Source: Neodontobutis hainanensis
Lineage: Eukaryota; Chordata; Actinopteri; Gobiiformes; Odontobutidae
Assembly (NCBI GenBank): GCA_024349245.1
Contig: JALDNG010002763.1
Span: 1-64,000, forward strand
DNA: 64,000 bases
Direction of reading: 5' to 3'
The notes beneath the pieces are model-generated. The model saw only the letters and a program-made list of their open reading frames with translations, was not told the DNA's origin and did not search any database. The position numbers were made by a program, and so were the translations under genes. Positions 1 to 11,870 of the stretch are shown one piece after another. Within the stretch, counting starts at the first letter, position 1. Each line of letters opens with the position of its first letter.

Positions 1-154
1 CCTCTTCTCTTTCTTATTGTTTATGGTCGTGGTCAGTTTGCGTCTTTTGTTTGTGTTTTTGTATCAAAACAACCGCTGCTATTGGACTATTTTGTATTGG
101 CGACGGGTTGTTGGGTACTTTTAACAAATCGGTGGTTATCTGTGTGTGCGTGTG

Positions 155-194
<40 letters not shown>

Positions 195-845
195 TGTGTG
201 TGGTTGTGGTAAATGTTTTTATTGGTGTTAAGTGAACAATTTAATTATTATTGTGCCATTGTAAAAATAAAGCTTGACTCAATGTAACGTGGCTGTCGTA
301 GCCTATGTTCGTGGAGAACCTATGCGTGCCTTAAAGGGGATAAGCAATCTGATTCTTCAGGTGAAATTCCTGAGGTGGCGTAGTTGGACCAAGTAACGTA
401 GTATAGCCTATTGGATAAATTGTAGGTCTACCATTAGACAAGCACGTGCTTGTGTGCACAAGCAACCATCTCTCTCTCTCTCCCTCGCGCCACACAATGA
501 TCAGACTGTATTTAGTTGTTTACAATATTTTAGTGCTACAGGTGTCACTTCTACTGCTAACTGCCGACTTACATGTGATGCATATAGTTTAATGATTATT
601 TAAAATGTATTCTATTTTTATTTTATTCTAAACAGGTGTTGCATGATGGGTCGACTGTGAGAAAAGTCTCAAAGTGTGAAAGCTGTGGTTCAGTGTCTGT
701 GTGAGGTAAGTGTGAAAAGGAAGTGCAGACCAGTTAAACATATCTTCATCAAAGGTACCCTCCTCTTCCTCTGTGAGTGCTGTAGATGAAGCCTGTAATG
801 AGCTGGAGTTTGTCAGAGGCAGAGTGACGAGCGCTGGATGTGAGG
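1..845. other. 5' flank of receptor gene, no coding exon seen
   Basis: I see no convincing exon here. The stretch holds a TG microsatellite near 150-200 and a short CT run near 470-484. Positions 640-845 probably include the promoter and 5' untranslated part of the Fc-receptor-like gene whose start codon is at 846, but no clear TATA box decides this. Confidence 0.5.
150..200. repeat. TG dinucleotide microsatellite
   Basis: An almost uninterrupted TG run with a few C substitutions is directly visible. It is typical of fish intergenic DNA. Confidence 0.9.
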
Positions 846-2830
846 ATGGGACCCTCTCTGGTCTGGACTCTGGGGCTCATCTGTGAGTTTACAACACTTT
901 GACTTTAAACAGGTCAACATCTAAACTCTATAGGACAGGGATATGACACCTGGGCCCATTATGACGTCAAGAAATACACTCACTGTGTTTGTGACTTATA
1001 TTGTTGCCTGTGACAGTGTTTAAAGTAAAAATGTCACTGGTTGGAATCTCTTTGTTGCACTGGATGGTGTCGTGAGGACTTGTGTAGCACTTAGCCACAC
1101 TTGTCTTTAGTCTGTTCTTAAAACACAGGGCTTAATTTTACATCTTTGACATGAAGACTTGAGAAACTGTCAACACTACAGTCAATTATAATTCAGAGTC
1201 CTGGGCCAAACTGTGTTGGTGCTTTGAGGAAATACACTCTCACTCTACACTGCATCTGGTGTTAATAAATGTAATGATGTTGAAACAAACTGCCTTGAAC
1301 TGTTGCCTTTAATGAAAAACTCTGACATGTTTCTTTTGTGTTTATCATTGTATGTGTATTATTCTAAAGCAGTTTCATTTTGTTAACTTTACTTTTGTTT
1401 ACACAGGTGACAATGTGACTCTGCGTTGTGTTCAAGATAGTCAAGGAAATTTGTACTTTTACAAAGATGGATCACTTGTGACTGAGGACACACACCTTTG
1501 GATACAACGTACTGCCCCAGTCGAACTGATGATCTCTTCAGTGACAACCTCAGATCAGGGTTCTTATTTTTGTTTTTCCTCTTGGGAACAACAGTCCACA
1601 AAGAAAGAACTGAAGGTAACAGGTCAGTATTTTAAACACATCAAACCTTTGACATTTTCTGAGAGGTTTAAAACATTTTAAGAGCAGCTTTTTTCTCCAA
1701 CAACAAATAAATCTAAAAACTATCACCATTTCCAGTCTGCAGAAGTCTACATTCATCTTTGTGGTTCACTGACTGTGTTTTTCTAATATTGTTCTCTCCT
1801 CAGCAAAGACACGAGTCCATCTGAAAAATCCAGTGACACCATCCCAGAACAGAGCAGTGTGACTCTGAGCTGTGAAGTCCAGGGCTTTAAAGGAACTTAT
1901 GAATGGACCAGACAAAACTCAGACTCTGACTCTCAGAGAGAGAATGAAAGAAAACTCAGCTCTTGTCAGAGTCTCAGATGGAGGTGTCTCCTCCTGCAGA
2001 GGATGGGATGAATATATCGACACATCTGAAAGTAACACTGTCACTGTTTTAGAAACTGGTGAGTACAGTTATGTTTTTAAAACTAGATCTGAAATAAAAA
2101 TAAAAGTCACTGTAACAAAAAGTGGTTCTTGGAACAAATTAAGGTGTTTAAAGCTTAAAAGTATAATTATTATTATTATATTTAATATATTTTCTTTTAG
2201 TGCTTTAGCCCATTTGTGTTTGTGTTGTATTGAATTCCAACAATTTATTTGCAAAGAATTACATTTATATTTATTTAAAAAAGTAAATGCATAGTTCAGA
2301 AAATGAAAGAGTTTGTTTAAAGCTCAAACATTGGAAATATTTGTTACATTTAAAGTCAATAAGTTTCCATTACATGGAATATATCATTTTATATTTTTGA
2401 TATATTTTTTTAACTTTTAAAGAGAGAGAGCAAACTTTTTTGTTTTTGAATTCCAACAATATATTTGGAAAAAAAATAAAACGGTAACAAATGTATTTAA
2501 TTATAAATTATTTCACTATAGTTATTATTATGATATTTACAAAAATATACACTTTTTTATGATGTATTTTTTCCTTTTTTATAGTACAGTGTCACCAAAC
2601 TGATCTGAGATCTTTTCTGGAGACAGTGTCACTCTCAGATGTGAGATTGAGGACAGAGGAAACACTGAGTGGACGTATCAGTGGAGCAGGACCGGTTCAG
2701 TCCTACATCAAACAACAAGAGAATATACAATCTCCAGAGTTACTGAGTCTGACAGTGGACACTACAGATGTAGAGGAGAAAGGGCTCCAGATCTCACAAC
2801 ACTGTGGAGCAGAGAGAAAGAAAGTGCAAA
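846..2830 (+). pseudogene. Fc-receptor-like Ig-superfamily gene, 5' part, frame-broken
   Basis: Four exons read as the start of a cell-surface immune receptor. The signal-peptide exon 846-882 (MGPSLVWTLGLI) ends in GTGAGT. Ig exon 1 is 1407-1622, with Cys in the motif NVTLRC and in SDQGSYFC. Ig exon 2 is 1804-2058 (SVTLSCEV; VSSCRGWDEY). Ig exon 3 is 2585-2830 (VTLRCEI; ESDSGHYRCRG). All have good AG/GT borders. Exon 2 is read in three segments: the frame at AKTRVHLK, a shifted frame at SVTLSC, and then the first frame again from MKENSAL, so small deletions seem to have hit it twice. Exon 3 has an in-frame TGA at 2601-2603 before its Ig core. No transmembrane or tail exon follows; an endogenous retrovirus starts downstream. 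Known for the family: such receptors bind antibody or related ligands and signal through tyrosine motifs. Inference: a truncated, probably dead gene, unless the indels are sequencing errors. Confidence 0.7.
1407..1622 (+). CDS. Ig-domain exon 1 of Fc-receptor-like gene
   Basis: The exon is bounded by TTTACACAG and GTCAGT and stays open throughout. It encodes an Ig fold with the B-strand cysteine in TLRC, a short C-to-E region with KDGSLV, and the F-strand signature SDQGSYFC. A canonical tryptophan after the first cysteine is not evident; YFYKDG occupies that region, as in many C2-type Fc-receptor domains. It is the best preserved exon of the gene. Confidence 0.75.
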
Positions 2831-3458
2831 GTGAGTTGTTTAACGATATTTCTATCTGTAGTTGTCTTTAGTCTGACTAAAGTCACTGAGTGTCTTTGAG
2901 TCAACACTAGTCAGGATTGACTGAGCAGGATTGCCATAAAATGAGTAATAATAATTTCTGAATAGGCTTTGTGAAAAGTTTTTTCTTTTGTTTTATGTCT
3001 GGACTGGATTGTCCTAATCTGAAAACCGAGACCGGATGGTCCTAAAATTATTAATACGGCTGGATTGCCACATAATAATTTTAAAAGGTTTTGTATCTGT
3101 ATTAGAAACCCTGACTGGGAAGGTCTATTATTGTTGATTTGAGTCTGGATTGACTGAGCAGAATTGCCATTCGACAGTAATTTCTGAAAGGGTTTTCTAG
3201 AAGCCCTGACCTGAACGGTCTATTGTTATTACCATAAGTCAGGATTGACTGAGCAGGATTGCCATAAAATGAGTAATAATAATTTCTGAAAGGGTTTTTA
3301 GTTGTTTTTAGTTGTTTTTAGTTGTTTTTAGTTGTTTTTAGTTTTTGTTAGTCTTGTGTTGTTGTTTTGTGTTGTTTTTGTTGGTTTTAGTAGTTCTAAA
3401 GTTTCTCTATAATCTGTCTGAACCTTAAATACTGACGAGTATTTAATTAATCTGAAAT
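2831..3458 (+). repeat. retroviral leader-like region with internal direct repeats
   Basis: Between the last Ig exon and the gag start is a stretch of imperfect direct repeats. The block around GGATTGACTGAGCAGGATTG occurs near 2916 and 3242 with a diverged form near 3150. A nonamer resembling TTTTTAGTTG is repeated about four times at 3296-3345. I found no copy here of the 3' LTR that begins at 10845, so the 5' LTR is missing or unrecognisable. The region may be the untranslated leader of the retrovirus, but this is inference. Confidence 0.4.
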
Positions 3459-4860
3459 ATGGGATCCAATACAAGTAAAAACAGTCCTGCAAAGGACTTC
3501 TGTGAATTCAATGTGATATATATGATAGAAACCTGCCAGGGAGTTGTGATAAAATGGATGAATGGAAGTTGTATGGTTTTAATGGACGAATGAGTGAAAG
3601 TAGTTTGACTGCATTACGCAATAGAATACAAGATGCAGAAAAGAGACTTATGCCCAAAAATCAGTAAACCCGAAGCAAATAAAGGAGATTAAAAGACATT
3701 ATGAATGTTTAGAGATGTGGGAAAAAGCAGTTGAAGCAAAGAAACAGAAAGAAAAAGAAAATAGGAAAGAAATTTAAAACACTTAGATACAGTAAAGGGG
3801 CCATTTCAAAGCACAGGTTATAAAGCAACTGATAACATAACTAATGCGATGTCCTCTTGTTTTCCGAGTCTGACCCAGCCTGTTGGTCCGGCACTCATGA
3901 GTGAAGACGATGACGTCACCGCTCTCGCTGCTGCACATCTCCACAGTGAAGAAAAGGGAGGGCTCCAGAGGCAGAGACAAGCGGCTCAGACACATGCAGC
4001 TTCTGCAACAGCTGCTCAACTGTACCCAGATCTGACCACCCAGGCTGAAACAAACACCCTAATGAACACTGGACTGTCAAGTCCTGTCACCAAACCTCCT
4101 TCATATGACTCTGCCACCAGTCCTAAGAACTCTAACAACCCCTTCACAACTGAACTTTCATCAGACAAATCTTTCTCCTTCCTGTCCCCGTCTCACACGA
4201 GAAGCAAGACACCTTATGGGGCTGTGTTTCAAGCTCCTATGATTGAATTTCCAAATCCAGCTCCACCACCACCATCCCCAGACAATGAAACTGTACAACG
4301 CCAAAGACGACTGGCTGAACACCCTCGCGCCTGTGCTTATGTATCGCTCACCAGACCCCTCAAGATGGACTCAATTAATGAAAGACAATATACCTCCTAT
4401 TAACAGAGGAGGCGCCACATTGGGCCAAAAATTCAAACTGTTCTGTCAAGTGCACAGGCCCACCGGTGCAGAGATCCCTGGTATTCTGAGAACAATCTGC
4501 AACTTAGAAGATTACTCAAAAATTCAAGCAGCGGTTGAAGACCATGACGGCATGAATTCTCTTCCCACAATCCAATGGGACGACAACACTGACTATGCCA
4601 GATACGTGAACGCCATTGTCACCGCTCTGACCCAGCAGTTCCCAGCCCGCATGGACATGAACGTTTTGATGTCACTAAGGACGTGGAGAAGATGAATCAG
4701 TCATGTCTTTTGCCGCTAGAGCACGCCAACATTGCATTCAACACAGTGGCCAGGCTGCCACTGCCTGGACAGCTGAACAACACACCAGTACATTTGAAGA
4801 ACTGTTCAAAATGATGTTAAAAACGGCCTTGGAAAAGACATTGTTAAAATTATGACAGAC
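3459..4860 (+). pseudogene. gag: ERV1 gag remnant
   Basis: The first ATG at 3459 starts with Met-Gly, the N-myristoylation context of many retroviral Gag proteins, but the frame closes soon after. An open segment at 3849-4403 is rich in Pro, Ser and Thr and contains PPSY, a PPxY-type late-domain motif, followed by a proline run. An overlapping second frame at 4243-4695 continues with a capsid-like region. A TGA ends it at 4693-4695 and further text lies in other frames. Several frame breaks separate the matrix, capsid and nucleocapsid parts. Confidence 0.75.
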
Positions 4861-4952
4861 AAAATGGTGGGCTCATGGGACACAAACCGTGTCCAAGAAA
4901 TTCACCGCTACGCCCAGGACGCAGAAATCAGATGTGCCAATAAAAAGAAAAA

Positions 4953-5186
4953 GTGGATGCAAAATTAGTCTCCACTTTTGCAAAGATGACCTTTGCCCAA
5001 CCATCACATTTCAACAGAGGTAGAGGACGACTAAGAGGAAGAGGTCGTGGGCGTCCAGACAGAGACGAGGTTGAGCGGACGCAGAAAGTCTCAACTGTGT
5101 TTCATTTGCTGAACCAGGCCACTGGGCTGACAACTGTCCCAAGAAAAGAAGAGACCGAGCTGACCAACGCTCTGACACTGCTCTGA
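4953..5186 (+). pseudogene. gag: ERV1 nucleocapsid-like segment with damaged zinc knuckle
   Basis: An Arg/Gly-rich stretch (RGRGRLRGRGRGR) is followed, in a different frame, by a CCHC-type zinc knuckle at 5096-5137. The spacing Cys-x2-x-x4-His-x4-Cys is kept, but the second cysteine position is Phe (TTT at 5105-5107). The knuckle normally binds the RNA genome. The loss of this ligand and the frame break suggest it is not functional. Confidence 0.65.
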
Positions 5187-5247
5187 GTGACCCCAACTGA
5201 CTGGCTGGTGATGATGAGGAACCGAGGACTTCGCCTCGCAAAATGAG

Positions 5248-6378
5248 ATGAGTATAACACACGAAAAGGACACCACACCTGTCACTGATGATGCACACAA
5301 CACCGCACTGCTCACAAGCAATGAAGACGCGCTTGCAACTGATCCACTGCTTGCTTTAGTGACAGAAACCATTAAGAAACTTGAAATGAAAAAAGCTGAA
5401 ATGTTTAAAGGTACCTATGCTAAGTTAACAACATCGGTGTGTGAAAAATTACCGGTAATAAAATGTGACATCAATGGAAAAACTCTGTCATTTATGGTTG
5501 ACTCTGGGGCCACAAAATCTCTGATCAGAAAAGACCAAATTCAAACTGCATTAAATGGCAAAACAACTCACTCCATTAGTGCAAGTGGACAGATTGTTAA
5601 AGAACCATTCACAAAACCTCTATCTGTAATCTGGCATTTACCTGATCCATCAGTGTCCACTACACACAGCTTTCTGTTGTCTGAGTTGTGTCCAGTGAAT
5701 CTAATAGGTCGTGACCTAATGTGCGCACTAGGAATTACCTTGTCTGCAGACGAAAATGGTATCAAAATAAAACAAACCAAATCTGAATATTGCTTTATAA
5801 AATGTGAAGTGATCACTCCATTGTATGTGTATCAGTGGAAATTGGACCATCTGCTGACTCCAAATTTGTTACACAACGCTAAACAATACATGAGCTCATT
5901 CTCTGAATTCATGAAGGCAAATGCACTACATGTTACAGCGCATGTCTCCATGGGTCCAGATGAACAGTATGAAGAAAGCTGGTACCGACAAACTACTGAC
6001 CGACTCATTCTGAATGGACTGTACTTTAACCAAGATTTTTATAATGTTCCATTACCTCACAAACTGTCAAAGTTCTTCAAAATCCAAAACTCAGCCCCGC
6101 ATGTCTCAATAGCCAAACCACATAACAAACAATGGCGTGATGTTGGTCTTTTTATGACAAAATGTTTAAAAGCTACAGATTGGAAACAAGACCCAGATAA
6201 TCCAGACATTTACCACTCTCACGAGCTTGACACATGCTATGTGCCATTCACTGCAGGAGTCAATTGTAACCGCTCCTGCTACCTTCTTCCTCAAAATGAC
6301 TCCACCCCATCTTCCTGTCACACACTGCAAAAGTCGATGCTCAGCCTCTCACACCCAGTGATGTGTCTCCACTGTTAA
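5248..6378 (+). pseudogene. pro: ERV1 protease and pol linker
   Basis: This is the longest open frame in the element, 376 codons. The aspartic protease signature DSGA is at 5500-5511 (residues 85-88), flanked by hydrophobic residues as in retropepsins, and SELCPVNLIGRDLM lies about 60 residues on in the usual place of the second protease motif. The remaining part leads towards reverse transcriptase, but the frame stops at 6376-6378. The starting Met is simply the first in the frame; the real product would have come from readthrough or frameshift of gag-pol. Confidence 0.75.
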
Positions 6379-6379
6379 C

Positions 6380-7640
6380 ACAGTTACCAGACTCATTGTG
6401 GGCCAAACACAAATATGATGTAGGTTTAATTAAAAACTGTAAACCTCTCCAACTAACTCCAAAGTCCGAATACAGACCAAAAGCACGTCAATATCCTCTG
6501 AAGCCTGAAGCTGAACAGGGATAAAACCAGTCTTTGACTCTCTGCTGAAAGCAGGTGTAATTGTTGAGTGCTCTGACTCTCCCTGCCGTACTCAATTTTC
6601 CCTGTAAAAAGATCAGACCACAGGAAATGCCCACTGAGTGGCGTTTTGTCCAAGACCTGCGTGCTGTGAAGCGAAGCTATTCACTCTCCAGCACCAATCT
6701 GTCCCAATCCATACACCATCATGTCACAAATTCCAACAACTTCAAAATGGTTCTCTGTGGTTGACATTTCAAATGCTTTTTTCTCTGTACCTGTCCATCC
6801 AGACTCCCAGTTTTGGTTTGCCTTTGAATTTGCAGGAAAACTCTATTCCTGGTCTCGAATGCCACAAGGCCTAAATTGCGCTCCTAGCGTTTACGGTCAG
6901 GCATTACGTGACAGTCTCTTTCATTTGACACTTCAACACTCTGCCATTTTGCAGTGCGTTGATGATATCATGCTCTGTTCAGACACGAAGGAGCAGTGTG
7001 AGACTGACACACTGCTTCTATTAAATCACCTAGCTGAGCAGGGCCACAAGGTTTCACTTTCTAAAATTCAGTTTGTAAAACAGAAAGTTCAGTTTCTTGG
7101 TCATGTCATCACTCACTCACAAAAAGCATTACTACAGACAGGGTGATACCCATTGCCAACTTCCCAAAACCATTGACTAAGAAACAAATGCTGTCTTTCC
7201 TTGGCATGTGCTCCTACTGCAGAACTTTTATTCCAAATTACTCTACTGTAGAACGCCCACTACGTGATCTTACTCTGAAAAAAGACATGACACTTCACTC
7301 CAAACTCACATGGACATCTGAGGCTGACTCTGCATTTACTCATTTGAAACTGCTACTACAGACAGCCCCTGCATTGGCATTGCCAAACCCTGACAAGCCT
7401 TTCTTCCAATTTGTTGATGAACGTGATGGTTGTATGAATTCTGTTCTCGCCCAAAAACAGGGACAGCTGCTGAAGCCTGTGGGTTACTTCTCGACACACC
7501 TTGATCCAGTTGCTAGAGGCCACCCATCATGTCTCCGTGCTTTAGCAGCCTGTGAAGCAGCAATAATTGCCTCTCGTCCCTATGTAGGCTACAGTCATCT
7601 CACCCTTTTGCTCCACATGCTGTCTCCAACATTCTGACTG
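6380..7640 (+). pseudogene. pol: ERV1 reverse transcriptase remnant
   Basis: Reverse transcriptase motifs occur over several frames: WRFVQDLRAV near 6640, VVDISNAFFSVPV near 6755, the SRMPQGL block near 6855, and the active-site box at 6955-6966. That box reads Cys-Val-Asp-Asp instead of the usual Tyr/Phe-x-Asp-Asp. FLGHVI and a thumb/connection segment (7143-7637) follow. Frame changes lie around 6500-6720 and 7143, so the enzyme cannot be made. Confidence 0.8.
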
Positions 7641-7859
7641 AACAAAAGACAGCTCACTTGACCCCTGCTCGTCAGCTACGTTACAACACCACCCTTCTGA
7701 ACCTACCGAATGTTGAGGTTAAGCGTTGTAACACTCTCAACCCTGCTACACTCCTGCCTCTCCCAGAGGAGGGAGAACCTCACTGTTGTCTTTCTGAACT
7801 TGACCTTATCTGTCTGCCAAGACTTGATTTGACTGACACTCCTCTTTCTAATCCTGAAC

Positions 7860-8349
7860 TCATTTTTATGTAGATGGTTCAGCTTCCAAGGACCCAACCA
7901 CCGGTACTGCACACGTTGGATATGCAGTTGTGGATGATCATGCAACAGTGACGTCATCTCCTCTCAGTCCTCGGTTATCGGCGCAAGCAGCAGAACTAAT
8001 TGCCCTGACCAAAGCCTGTCAATTGGCATCTGGTAAAACAGTTAACATTTACACAGACAGTCAATATGCATTTGGTGTTCTACACAACCACGCAGCACTT
8101 TGGCGCCACAGAAAATTCCTCAAATCTGATGGCAAACCCATTTCACACAAAGATTTGATTTCTGATCTTTTAGATGCAGTGCTACTCCCATCCGCCGTGG
8201 CAGTATGCAAGTGTTCTGCACATACCTCTGCCAAAGACACAGTCTCTCTAGGTAATGCACGAGCAGGCAGCTGCAAAAGCAGCGTCACTCACACCCTATG
8301 TTGTTACATTACTCTCCCAGACAACGGATCAAACTTGCACTCACTCTGA
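7860..8349 (+). pseudogene. pol: ERV1 RNase H remnant
   Basis: The segment begins with YVDGS (catalytic Asp codon at 7873-7875) and continues into the QAAELIAL helix with its acidic Glu and the TDSQYA motif with the third acidic residue. This order matches retroviral RNase H, which removes the RNA strand of the RNA-DNA hybrid. The first motif sits in a different frame from 7930-8349, and the frame closes after the SAHTSAKD region. Confidence 0.75.
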
Positions 8350-8429
8350 CATTGTTTCACTCTCTGATTTGGCCCGCATCTCCACTCCAGCAGACAAAGC
8401 TGTTTGGAAAAAGAAAAACTGTACAAACA

Positions 8430-9479
8430 CAAATGGTGTTTGGATGGGCCCTAATGGCAATCCATGTCTTCCTCAAGCCCTCTTCCTGCCTTTTGCAAAA
8501 TTGTTACATGGCGTTGACCATGTATCAAAGGAGGGAATGAGAAAAGACCTTCAAAGACATTGGTTTACTGTGGGGTTTAACAAATTTGCTGAAGATTTTT
8601 GCTCAAAATGCTTCATCTGCTTAACCAGCAATTCTAAAGGTAACTCCTACAACAAAACAGATGTTGGAGGTCACAAACCCACCTCCAGGCCTTTTGGCCA
8701 CATTTAAATGGACTTCATTGAGTTAACACCCTGCGAAGGTAAGAAATACTGTCTTGTAATAGCTGACATGTTTTCAAAGTGGGTAGAAGCATTCCCAACA
8801 AAACACTGCACTGCTGACGCAGTAGCAAAAATCATCTTAAGCGAAATAATTCCTCGCTGGGGACTTCCGAATCTAATTACAGTGATAACGGTACTCATTT
8901 TGTAAATGACATTTTGAAAACACTGAGTGAACACCTTAAATTTGACCTGAAAACTCATTGCTCCTACCATCCAGCTTCTGGAGGAGCTGTAGAAAGAGAA
9001 AATGGCACTCTGAAACGCAAATTGGCAAAAATATCTGAATCAACAGGTAAAACGCGAAATAACCTTTCTCCCTTTGAGATAGTGTTTGGACTACCTCCTG
9101 GAATTGGGTTTGGACCCCATCTAAACCTGCAGCACTGGCCGATAGTACTCTGCCAGACCCAATGATATCCTATTGTATTTCACTCTCTAATATTCTCTCT
9201 AATATTAGATCTCAGGTGCTTGATTCCCTGCCCAAACCGGCCACCCACCAGTTTCACAAACTCCAGCCTGGCGACTACATCCTGGTGAGAAACCTGAGGA
9301 AGCGCAGCTGGAGAGACAAACCCTGGTGTGGGCCCTATCAGATCCTGCTCACGACCCACACGGCTGTGAAGGTCGCAGAAAGAGCCCCTTGGATCCATGC
9401 ACAACACTGCAAGAAGATTCCTCCACCTGACCAGCTCGTCAACTGCTCCCCACTGTCAAAGAGTGGACCCAGTGAATGA
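8430..9479 (+). pseudogene. pol: ERV1 integrase remnant
   Basis: The zinc-binding HHCC-type domain is at about 8500-8640 (HGVDH, then CSKCFIC). The catalytic core has a first Asp at 8711-8713 (MDFIEL), a second at 8884-8886 (SDNG) and Glu at 8992-8994 (VEREN). The first Asp is in another frame from the other two. The C-terminal domain at 9162-9479 keeps GDYILVRN and a GPYQI motif of the GPY/F type. All three catalytic codons survive although frameshifts separate them. Confidence 0.8.
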
Positions 9480-10844
9480 TCACAAAAGTAAGAGGCTTGT
9501 CCCGAGAACAAGCTCCTACGTGGGAGATCTGAGGTGAGACCTTAGCTCTACCTCCACCGTTGACTACGTGGGAAGACTGGGGTGAGATTTTCGCTCACCT
9601 CCTCCGCTGAAACTGCTCTGGTAACGCAGTTCAACGTTGAGACCAGTGCCGAGCTGGTCCCACCTACAATCAAGTTTATGAAAGACTCTGTACCACCTGA
9701 AGAAATAGAGCTGACCGTTTTCAGCAAATTCAACAGCGTAACTATAACATGTGACACACTCATCTGTCCCACAGTTCCTCACATCACTGATAACCAGTTT
9801 TATACTGACAAATATATATGTATATATATATATATATATATTTTTTTTTTTGGGTGCTTTATTGCATTTAAAATTGCTCTAATGATTTTTTGAAGATTTA
9901 TTAAACAATCATTACATACTCATACACGTTAATCTTATGTTAACTGTTTAATTTTATTTTATTTGTTGCTATCATTTAATTATTGCTATTATTGAACAGA
10001 TCTTTGAACATTAAAAATGGACGGACATCATCCTTGACATCCGTTTAGACTCCCAGGCTTGTGTGGTCAAAGGAACCACATGCTTTTTGTTACTTTTATC
10101 TTCACTTATTGTAACTCCTCTACTCTGTCTATTAACTGACCACACTTCCCATTCTACACAACTCTGCCAAGTATTAGTGACTTCTCTTTTAACCTGCAAT
10201 CTAGCTAAACTCTATGTTGAATTGCCTCAACAGGACAAAGACCACAACCCAGACACCTCTGCTCTTGATTGTGACTCTGTTAATTCTGTTTGATTTGCTC
10301 ATCTATTTGAAGAAAACTAAGTATGACTAAGTATGTTCCTATGTCTGTGTAATCCACATGTAATTTTCTTTTGAAATAGTAATTGTGAAATATAGTCACC
10401 AAAGCAATCAGTTAATTAATTTTGGAACCTGATCATTTAAATTTTTGTTATTGTAGAAAAGCTAACGCTAAAATTGTGGACTTACATGCGGTGTTTTTAA
10501 ATCTTTTCACTAATGCTTTCTTTGAGGTAAAGTCTTAATTGATTTGAAGGTTTTTAAGTTTTACAAAGTGATTTGTTTTGTGAATATTTTTCATCTGATG
10601 CTTATGTTTAACCCTAGTGAGTACGCCGCCTGTGAGGGAGGGGCTGTGGTCTTCTTTTCCCAGCGTTAGGTCAGCTACTGATAGTATGAAATGTTTCTGC
10701 TTGATTTAGTCAGCCCTCGGCTGGGTTTTTCGGCACCACAAGTACAACTCACAAAGCTAAGGTTAACTGGATTTATGTTTTGTAACCTAATTGAGTTTTG
10801 ATTGATTTTGGTTGATCAATTGTGTTTGATCAAAAGGAGGGATT
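9480..10844 (+). pseudogene. ERV1 env-like remnant and pre-LTR region
   Basis: No recognisable envelope glycoprotein remains. An open frame at 10063-10293 (76 codons) begins with a hydrophobic stretch of signal-peptide or membrane type followed by a polar tail, which could be an env leader or tail. A TA/T microsatellite lies at 9815-9855. The region ends in the purine tract directly before the LTR. Confidence 0.4.
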
Positions 10845-11260
10845 TGTAACGGGAAAATGATATTTTCCTCTTTCACATGCTCTGTGCTGTCCTTGACCGC
10901 AGCAGAATGATATGTGCACCACCTGTGTGTACTGTTTTCTTTTTCTGATACAATTGTCTTATACAGAGACAACTCTGTTTTCTGGGAAAACCAGTAAAAT
11001 GCTGATTCATGTTAGATGGCTCACTCCCTGAGAGCCAGTGTTTATTTTTTCTTATCTGCTGTGATTTCAGTATAAATTCTAAGCCTACCTAGTTAACATT
11101 GGGACTGTTCATGCAACTCTGTACACAGACAGATTTGTATGCTCATTCCTCCTTTTGCAAAATATGTCTCTGAATTCTTTTTTCCTTTTTCCTTAAATAA
11201 ATCACCAAAAGACATCTGTTGTTTTCTCTCAAACTTATTCCACAATAATATATTTATTTT
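10845..11260 (+). repeat. ERV1 putative 3' LTR
   Basis: It begins TGTAACGGG directly after a polypurine tract. A TATA-like box (TATAAAT) lies at 11071 and a polyadenylation signal AATAAA at 11196-11201, a spacing that suits a retroviral U3-R layout. The right edge is unclear because a long CA microsatellite follows. No matching 5' copy was found in the window, so identity as an LTR rests on position and signals. Confidence 0.6.
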
Positions 11261-11269
11261 TTCAACCAC

Positions 11270-11408
<139 letters not shown>

Positions 11409-11821
11409 CAAAAATGAACAACAAAAATGATAAAAGATCACATTGTTATTGGCTTTGACTGATTTGAGATAATATCATTGTAGAACAAAGTTAAAAGAGG
11501 CACAAGTGTGTCTTGGAGGGTTTTTTATAAATGTGAGGGAGAAAAACAAGGACAAAAATCTTCACGGATTTGAAATTTGGATAATAATAAAACTTAGAAA
11601 TCATTATGTAATTTGGATTTTAATGAAATTCAACGGGTTTAAATATCTCCTGAGAAGAAATATAAAGTAGTTTAAAGTGACTGGACTGTAGCTGCTGCTG
11701 AATGTGGCCTCACACTGGAGTAAACACAGCTTTGTTCCTGTTCACACGTCCTTCTCTCTGAGTTGGATTCAAAAAAGAAGTGACCTGTGAATGTATCAAA
11801 TGAACAAAACAAGAGACTCAC

Positions 11822-11870
11822 CTTTTGAGGTTTTTGATGTTTTTGAGCTCCAGCACAGAATATGTGGCAT
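11822..11870 (-). CDS. cytoplasmic-tail exon with YSVL motif
   Basis: A 49-nt exon is bounded by TTTTACAG and GTGAGT. It reads ATYSVLELKNIKNLK in the phase set by the preceding split codon. The Tyr-Ser-Val-Leu core is a candidate SH2-docking motif of the YxxL type seen in immune-receptor tails. Confidence 0.6.

Larger units (their letters stand above)
3459..11260 (+). mobile_element. endogenous retrovirus 1, gamma/epsilon-like, degenerate
   Basis: Gag, protease, reverse transcriptase, RNase H and integrase segments follow in retroviral order, then a short env-like remnant, a purine tract (AAAAGGAGGGA, about 10832-10842) and a putative 3' LTR. The integrase carries a C-terminal GPY motif, which is typical of gamma- and epsilonretroviruses and related Metaviridae. 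The coding frame changes many times, so no full polyprotein can be made. The element lies between the plus-strand receptor exons and the minus-strand receptor exons and may have truncated the first gene. Confidence 0.85.
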
